Below are positions 12,807 to 14,807 of a stretch of DNA of 14,807 nt, piece after piece; the first letter of the stretch is position 1; every line of letters starts with the position of its first letter. The stretch lies in assembly GCA_017939945.1 (NCBI GenBank), contig JAGAZS010000379.1, forward strand, positions 1 through 14,807, written 5' to 3'. The DNA is from Schwartzia sp. (in: firmicutes) (GTDB lineage Bacteria; Bacillota; Negativicutes; Selenomonadales; Selenomonadaceae). The notes below the pieces were generated by a model that did no database searches, was not told where the DNA came from, and saw only the letters and a list, made by a program, of their open reading frames with translations. The position numbers and the translations under genes were made by a program.

Positions 12807-14474
12807 TTATCCCTTCACCTTGCCCCATGTATCTTTCAATCCGACCACTTCGTTGAACACAAGATGATCCGGCGTCGTGTCCCGATCCACGCAGAAATAT
12901 CCCTTCCGCAGGAATTGGTATCGCGTCCCCTCGGCAGTATAACGCACGCTTGGCTCAACCAGCGCGTCCTTCAATACGCGCAAAGAGTTCGGATTCAAAT
13001 GTGCAAGAAAATCGTCAGGAACGTTCCCGTTTTCATCCGTAGTCAAAAGGTAATCGTAAAGACGAACCTCCGCCTTGATTGCCGCTTTCGTATCCACCCA
13101 ATGGAGCGTCCCCTTGACCTTCCGCCCCGCCGTTGCGCCGCCGCTCTTCGAGTCAGGATCGTAGATGCATCGTAGCTCAACAACGTTGCCCGCCTCGTCC
13201 TTCACGACTTCCTCGCACTTGATGATATAGGCGTGCTTCAGACGAACCTCGCCGCCCGGCTTCAAGCGGAAAAACTTTTTCGGCGGCTCCTCCATGAAAT
13301 CCTCCTGCTCAATGTAAATTTCGCGGGAGAAAGGCACATACCGATGTCCGCCGCGCGTCGGATGGTTTTCCGCCAAAAGATACTCGGTCTGACTTTCCGG
13401 ATAATTCGTTATGACGACCTTTAGCGGCTCCAAGACAGCCATCACGCGATCCGCGTTCTCGTTCAAATCCTCGCGGACGCAGTGTTCCAGCATCGCCACA
13501 TCGACAAGACTGTTGCTTTTCGCGACGCCGATGCGTTCGCAGAAATCGCGGATTGCCGCCGCCGTATATCCGCGTCGCCGCAGGCCGGAAATCGTCGGCA
13601 TCCGTGGATCGTCCCAGCCGGAAACATAGCCTTCTTCGACAAGCTGGCGGAGCTTGCGCTTGCTCATCACCGTATTTGTCAAATTCAGACGCGCGAACTC
13701 GTACTGGTGAGGTCGCTTCACATCGAAGCCCAGAGACTCCAAAAGCCAATCGTACAACGGGCGATGATCCTCAAATTCCAACGTGCAGACGGAATGCGTG
13801 ATGTTCTCGATGGCGTCGGACAATGGGTGTGCAAAATCGTACATCGGATAGATACACCACGTTTCGCCGGTGCGATGATGCGCCGTATGTGCGATGCGAT
13901 ACAGCACCGGGTCGCGCATCGTGATGTTCGGCGACGCCATGTCAATTTTCGCGCGCAGGACATGGGAGCCGTCGGGGAATTCCCCGGCTTTCATCCGCGC
14001 AAATAAATCGAGATTTTCCTCAACGCTGCGGTTGCGGTACGGACTCTCCTTTCCCGGCTCTGTCAATGTGCCGCGATAGGCGCGGATTTCTTCGGCGGAC
14101 AGGTCGCAGACGAACGCCTTCCCGCGTTTGATCAGCTCCACCGCATATTCGTACAGCTTCTCAAAATAATCGGAAGCGTAAAACCGGCGGTCGTCCCAAG
14201 TAAAACCAAGCCACTTGACGTCTTCCTGGATAGAATCGACGTACTCAGTATCTTCCTTCGTCGGGTTCGTGTCGTCAAATCGCAGGTTGCACTTGCCGCC
14301 GAACCGCTGCGCAAGGCCGAAATTCAAGCAAATCGACTTCGCGTGGCCGATATGCAGATAGCCGTTTGGCTCCGGCGGAAACCGTGTATGGATTTCCTCC
14401 GGGACGTATTTTCCGCTTTTCAAGTCGCCTTCGATGATATTTTCCACAAAATTTGACGCCATGTTTTCCGCCAT
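12807..14474 (-). CDS. glnS: Glutaminyl-tRNA synthetase
   Basis: The 555-residue product is a complete class I GlnRS, which charges tRNA-Gln directly. It has PPEPNGYLHIGHAKS with the HIGH motif (41-44), NLRFDDTNPTKED (63-75), CIYPMYDFAHPLSD (207-220) and the KMSKS-type VMSKRKL (269-275). LRRRGYTAAAIRDFCERIG leads into the all-beta anticodon-binding barrels that fill the C-terminal half. The GlnRS-specific PPEPNGY and MSKRK forms separate it from GluRS. The ATG at 14474 has GGGGAG nine bases upstream; a second ATG four codons in is less well placed. Most Firmicutes make Gln-tRNA through GatCAB, so its presence is notable. It follows an unrecognised gene by three bases and abuts the small gene downstream, so all sit in one unit with leuS. 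Confidence 0.97.
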   Translation of the reverse strand: MAENMASNFVENIIEGDLKSGKYVPEEIHTRFPPEPNGYLHIGHAKSICLNFGLAQRFGGKCNLRFDDTNPTKEDTEYVDSIQEDVKWLGFTWDDRRFYASDYFEKLYEYAVELIKRGKAFVCDLSAEEIRAYRGTLTEPGKESPYRNRSVEENLDLFARMKAGEFPDGSHVLRAKIDMASPNITMRDPVLYRIAHTAHHRTGETWCIYPMYDFAHPLSDAIENITHSVCTLEFEDHRPLYDWLLESLGFDVKRPHQYEFARLNLTNTVMSKRKLRQLVEEGYVSGWDDPRMPTISGLRRRGYTAAAIRDFCERIGVAKSNSLVDVAMLEHCVREDLNENADRVMAVLEPLKVVITNYPESQTEYLLAENHPTRGGHRYVPFSREIYIEQEDFMEEPPKKFFRLKPGGEVRLKHAYIIKCEEVVKDEAGNVVELRCIYDPDSKSGGATAGRKVKGTLHWVDTKAAIKAEVRLYDYLLTTDENGNVPDDFLAHLNPNSLRVLKDALVEPSVRYTAEGTRYQFLRKGYFCVDRDTTPDHLVFNEVVGLKDTWGKVKG

Positions 14475-14477
14475 CGT

Positions 14478-14807
14478 TCAATTCTCCCCCATTTTTCCGC
14501 ACTCGTGCGAGCTTTGGAACCCGATGTCATCCTTTTCCCTCAACTTGTCCCGCACATATCCGCGCAGTCGCGCTACGCCGCGCTCGACCTTTTCGCCTTT
14601 CGGCAGGCAACGGATCAATTTTTCCAGATACCCTCGCTCTTGTATCTTTTGGAGCGTCCAAGCGAAATAAATATCATAGGCCCACATGAGCCGTACCAGC
14701 TTCTTGTCGTCCTCGGTGCCCACCATCGTGTAGTCGCACTGCACGCCCTCCACGAATTTCTCGATGAAATTCGGGCTGACGCCGCTGCCGTCCGCCGAAG
14801 GCAGGAA
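14478..14807 (-). CDS. Unrecognised protein, N-terminus beyond the window edge
   Basis: The frame is open from the window edge to a TGA at 14478, giving the last 109 residues of a longer protein I do not recognise. Visible features are a short Gly/Ser-rich start (PSADGSG), VQCDYTMVGTEDDKKLVRLMWAYDIYFAW with a run of aromatic residues, and a basic helical segment (LPKGEKVERGVARLRGYVRDKLREKDD). The C-terminus ends in a His/Cys pair (SSHECGKMGEN). There is no clear membrane segment. A shorter reading from the GTG at 14753 is possible but the frame continues upstream without a stop. The three-base gap to glnS implies shared transcription. No family call is justified from this fragment. Confidence 0.6.
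   Translation of the reverse strand, partial: FLPSADGSGVSPNFIEKFVEGVQCDYTMVGTEDDKKLVRLMWAYDIYFAWTLQKIQERGYLEKLIRCLPKGEKVERGVARLRGYVRDKLREKDDIGFQSSHECGKMGEN

Noticed and set aside
1..14807. CRISPR array, insertion sequence, prophage, toxin-antitoxin, tRNA or rRNA genes
   Set aside because: No regularly spaced repeats, transposase or phage motifs, cloverleaf sequences or rRNA segments were seen; all long frames are accounted for by chromosomal housekeeping genes.

Overview
The window is a stretch of bacterial chromosome, about half G+C, with every recognisable gene on the minus strand. It reads as a low-GC-phylum (Firmicutes-type) genome. The evidence is a ylxM-ffh-rpsP-khpA-ylqD-rimM-trmD cluster, strong AGGAGG-type ribosome binding sites, near-consensus sigma-A promoters and a YocH-like 3D-domain cell-wall protein. 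The HD-domain CCA enzyme, the glutaminyl-tRNA synthetase and the cobalamin adenosyltransferase would fit the Negativicutes (Selenomonas and relatives). That placement is inference from gene content, not a database result.

Layout in the direction of transcription (high to low coordinates): (1) 14807-9938 holds the 3' end of an unrecognised gene, then glnS, a 112-residue hypothetical protein and leuS, with gaps of 3, 0 and 16 nt. nhaC-type antiporter (9937-8420) follows 36 nt after leuS, so this looks like one transcription unit whose promoter lies outside the window. (2) 8366-7372 is a single lipoprotein gene for an amino-acid ABC transporter binding protein, with its own promoter and a strong terminator; no permease or ATPase is nearby. 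(3) 7327-6068 is cca, a CCA-adding enzyme with a C-terminal HD domain. (4) 6038-4947 is a two-gene unit of promoter, ndk, a PduO-type cob(I)alamin adenosyltransferase and a terminator. (5) 4912-750 is the signal-recognition and ribosome-maturation operon: ylxM, ffh, rpsP, khpA, ylqD, rimM, trmD. It starts at a TTGACA-N17-TATACT promoter, has a probable internal extended -10 promoter before rpsP, and ends at a terminator whose loop contains the trmD stop codon. (6) 750-1 has a perfect TTGACA-N17-TATAAT promoter driving a secreted peptidoglycan-binding/3D-domain protein cut by the window edge.

Most of the genes serve translation: charging of Gln and Leu tRNAs, CCA end synthesis, tRNA m1G37 methylation, 30S maturation, ribosomal protein bS16, an RNA-binding KH protein and the protein-targeting GTPase. 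I see no mobile element, CRISPR array, phage gene, tRNA or rRNA gene, and no new multi-gene system. The points worth a second look are mainly regulatory: palindromes at the start sites of the ylxM-ffh and rpsP promoters, tandem hairpins between khpA and ylqD, and a terminator fused to a consensus promoter. The small conserved-looking protein between the two synthetase genes also merits attention. No gene-free stretch exceeds about 170 bases.
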